A DNA stretch of 64,000 nucleotides, from assembly GCA_030562195.1 (NCBI GenBank), contig CM060199.1, positions 27,052,338 to 27,116,337 on the forward strand. Direction: 5' to 3'. Numbering within the stretch: position 1 is the stretch's first letter; each line of letters starts with the position of its first letter. This stretch comes from Nipponacmea schrenckii (taxonomy: Eukaryota; Mollusca; Gastropoda; Lottiidae). The translations under genes were made by a program, and so were the position numbers. Shown piece after piece: positions 62,160-64,000 of this stretch. The notes under the pieces are model-generated. The model was not told the origin of the DNA. It saw nothing but the letters and a program-made list of their open reading frames with translations, and did not search any database.

Positions 62160-62930
62160 ATGGGAGTTCGGCAATAGTCTATTGTATTCTGAGAAGGGCT
62201 GGATTATTTCGTTTCACTGAAAAAATAAAATAACTGGAACTGTGAACAGATCCGAGTGTGGCACGTGATCTTTTTACGTGGTTTTTGGACATGTTGGGAC
62301 TCATGCCTTTCAAAAGGGAACATATCTAGAGTTTTGAAAATTGGCATTCGCAAGTAGTATATAATATTCCGCTATAGGTACGTTTCTGTTCTTACAGTCC
62401 TTTAGCGGCATTTTAACTTTGATCTTTTACGAGAAAAGATAAAATTCTCATAAAATCTATTTAAAAGACGGGTTTTCTCATAAATTTGTCGGTGATTTTC
62501 TCGTTAAATCCCGGGGGTCCACTCGACTCAATAAAAGCGTTAAATTCTCATAAAATCCGACGGTTCTCTCGTTCAATCCGAGGGACGTACGTACAACTCA
62601 ATAAAAGTGTTAAATTCTCTTAAAATCCAAAACTAGTTGCAGAAAATGAGAGAGAGTATACATTCTTAGAGTGAAATTTTCTCCCGAGTTCATTTATATA
62701 ACGTGTATACTAACATTTCTATTAAAAATGTTTCAAGTAAGATAACACGTTTATCAAACTGATATAATCAAAGCTAACTCAGTTGACTTAATCTCATATC
62801 GTAATTGCGTACAAGGGAAAAGATAGAATAACGAGTTTCTATCGAAAATTACAGCCTTGTAAGAATCTCAAGCAATTCCCGAATAATTTTATCCTCTAAA
62901 ACAAAACAAAACTCGTTTGATTTTAAAACA
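62160..62930. other. No gene; short direct repeats
   Basis: ACTCAATAAAAG(C/T)GTTAAATTCTC is repeated at about 62525 and 62596, with related TTCTCATAAAATC words around 62450-62570. No coding support. Confidence 0.45.
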
Positions 62931-62994
62931 TCTTTATTTTTAATTTACACAGATATAGTAAGTAAAGAAAAGAAAACGAAGATATTATACATTT

Positions 62995-63300
62995 TTAAAT
63001 CGTATTAATAATTTTGGTATAATCCACTTCCACGTTTTCTCGTGTTCTGTGTTGATGTGAGTGATAAGTTATATCATGTTGATTGGAGGAGATGAATATA
63101 GGGCATCTCAAACATTGGTACACGATATCGGTGCTGGAGGAAATCGTCTTGTCTTGTATTGTTCTGTCGAGAAGCCAATCTAAAAACGCCCAATCAGGAC
63201 TGTTTGCGATACGATTTTCTAGCGATGAATTATTGATGCTGTCTGGAATGATAATCTCTGTTGTACTATCGCAATCTTGTACTTCATCGACTGAATTCAT
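62995..63300 (-). CDS. Small protein with one C2H2-like finger
   Basis: 101 residues from ATG at 63300 (MNSVDEVQDCDSTTEIII). The second half reads YQCLRCPIFISSNQHDITYH, a C-x2-C-x12-H type finger followed by SHQHRT. No introns in this part. An AATAAAG-type signal on the minus strand at about 62933 could end the transcript. I do not recognise the family. It is divergent to the gene starting at 63670, with a 370-bp spacer. Confidence 0.4.
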   Translation of the reverse strand: MNSVDEVQDCDSTTEIIIPDSINNSSLENRIANSPDWAFLDWLLDRTIQDKTISSSTDIVYQCLRCPIFISSNQHDITYHSHQHRTRENVEVDYTKIINTI

Positions 63301-63669
63301 TCCTTTCCTTGATACGTCAAAGACAATAACACTATCTCAAGTAAAAATTTTGAACGTTTATGCTATTCAAGACTAATGAAATGTATCTGCCACGCATCAC
63401 GAAGCTTTTACCTCCCTAAATAAATATCTCAAATATCCCACTAGGGGTTTATGAGAAAAAGTAAATTGATGCTTTGGAGACTATGTGAAATCATAAATAT
63501 TGATAAGTTAACCCTATGAATTAGTATAATTTCCTTTGATTATATCGCCCAAATTCCGGTTTATGGATTCGTATTAAATTTTTTATCTGAAATATATCCA
63601 AATTTAAAGATTAGCATATATCAATTGTCACATAAAATTGTTTATGGGTCTATTCAAAATTGTATATAA
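63301..63669. promoter_or_regulatory. Spacer between two divergent genes
   Basis: A 369-bp AT-rich spacer separates the minus-strand start at 63300 and the plus-strand start at 63670, so it may serve as a shared promoter. AAATAAATATC near 63418 is the only TATA-like word I see. Inference from arrangement. Confidence 0.25.
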
Positions 63670-63830
63670 ATGATTGAAATCATCTCGAATTTATCAAAGC
63701 TCAACATGCAGAGTTCTTCGTTTAATTTACAAACACTCAACACCAAACGTCGAAGAATAGAAAGCAGTTCCGATGATACCGATATATTAGACGAGGACGA
63801 GAATACTATAATCACACCATCTAAAACTTT
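63670..63830 (+). CDS. First exon of an unrecognised gene (NLS-like motif)
   Basis: An ATG at 63670 opens MIEIISNLSKLN, followed by NTKRRRIESSSDDTDILDED, a nuclear-localisation-like basic run next to a casein-kinase-like acidic stretch. A strong donor, GTAAGTAT, follows at 63831. A second in-frame ATG lies at 63706. No domain is visible in about 54 residues, and the rest would lie beyond the window. Confidence 0.4.
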
Positions 63831-64000
63831 GTAAGTATATTTCACATTAAGATTTAGAAAGGGATAATACAAGAAGCGTTAAGGCAGTTTAAAGCACTAG
63901 CACCGCTAACTTGTCAAAATATTTCTCTTTGCATATTGAATGCTGAAAACCTATCCCGTTATTCAGAAGAATAACCTTAATTCATTCGTTTATTATTGTT

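Overview
This window looks like nuclear DNA of a lophotrochozoan animal, most likely a bivalve or other mollusc. The DNA is AT-rich, genes have GT-AG introns, and coding exons are small islands in a sea of repeats. The repeat types are ones I associate with mollusc genomes: elements with GACG/GTCC microsatellites and arrays of 150-160 bp units, tRNA-derived SINEs, and multi-exon families of the SAMD3-like, G2E3-like and P2X7-like kinds. Nothing looks bacterial. Species identification is inference.

Layout. 0-1.5 kb: first exons of a THAP gene on the minus strand with a CCAAT/YY1-type promoter. 4.4-8.2 kb: an LTR-retroelement remnant split by a Harbinger element with a readable TIR and TSD, followed by a 5'-truncated non-LTR tail. 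11.3-14.8 kb: a Tudor/zinc-finger/tyrosine-recombinase/SANT gene (Crypton-like) broken by one extra base, then a near-perfect 362-bp palindrome. 15-20.4 kb: a large composite of tandem arrays between pearl/Helentron-like ends. 20.4-22.4 kb: a G2E3-like scrap and a five-exon integrase-like gene. 23-28 kb: a GC-rich decayed element, a duplicated block, a P2X7-like domain and a 470-bp array. 28.3-29.0 kb: an intact SGNH-fold ORF. 31.3-40.0 kb: remnants of virus-like DNA elements (two different double-jelly-roll capsid genes, a small basic protein, DNA polymerase B) interleaved with pieces of a Ty3/Gypsy element in gag-protease-RT order. 40.3-45.1 kb: an ISL2EU-type transposon (THAP-DDE transposase facing a SAP/SWIM/YqaJ nuclease gene) with a second copy of the palindrome between the two genes. 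45.5-52.9 kb: an endonuclease fragment, SINEs, a G2E3-like gene cut by a pearl-like element, an array of eleven perfect AP-1 sites, and more pearl-like ends. 53.0-58.5 kb: the best host-type gene, a SAMD3-like gene with a duplicated exon; a SINE entered one copy after the duplication. 59.1-62.0 kb: a C2H2/transposase-like gene broken by two retroposon-type insertions. 63.0-63.8 kb: two small divergent genes.

The genes do not form a single pathway. What unites them is mobile-element biology: transposases, recombinases, a nuclease and capsid-type proteins, plus short non-autonomous families that use common end sequences. The candidates for something new are the pearl-like end family with its possible endonuclease-bearing partner, the CRE-bearing palindromes beside transposon genes, the AP-1 array, and the interleaving of two capsid lineages with a Ty3 element. 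Several frame breaks fall in homopolymers, so some apparently dead genes may only be consensus errors.
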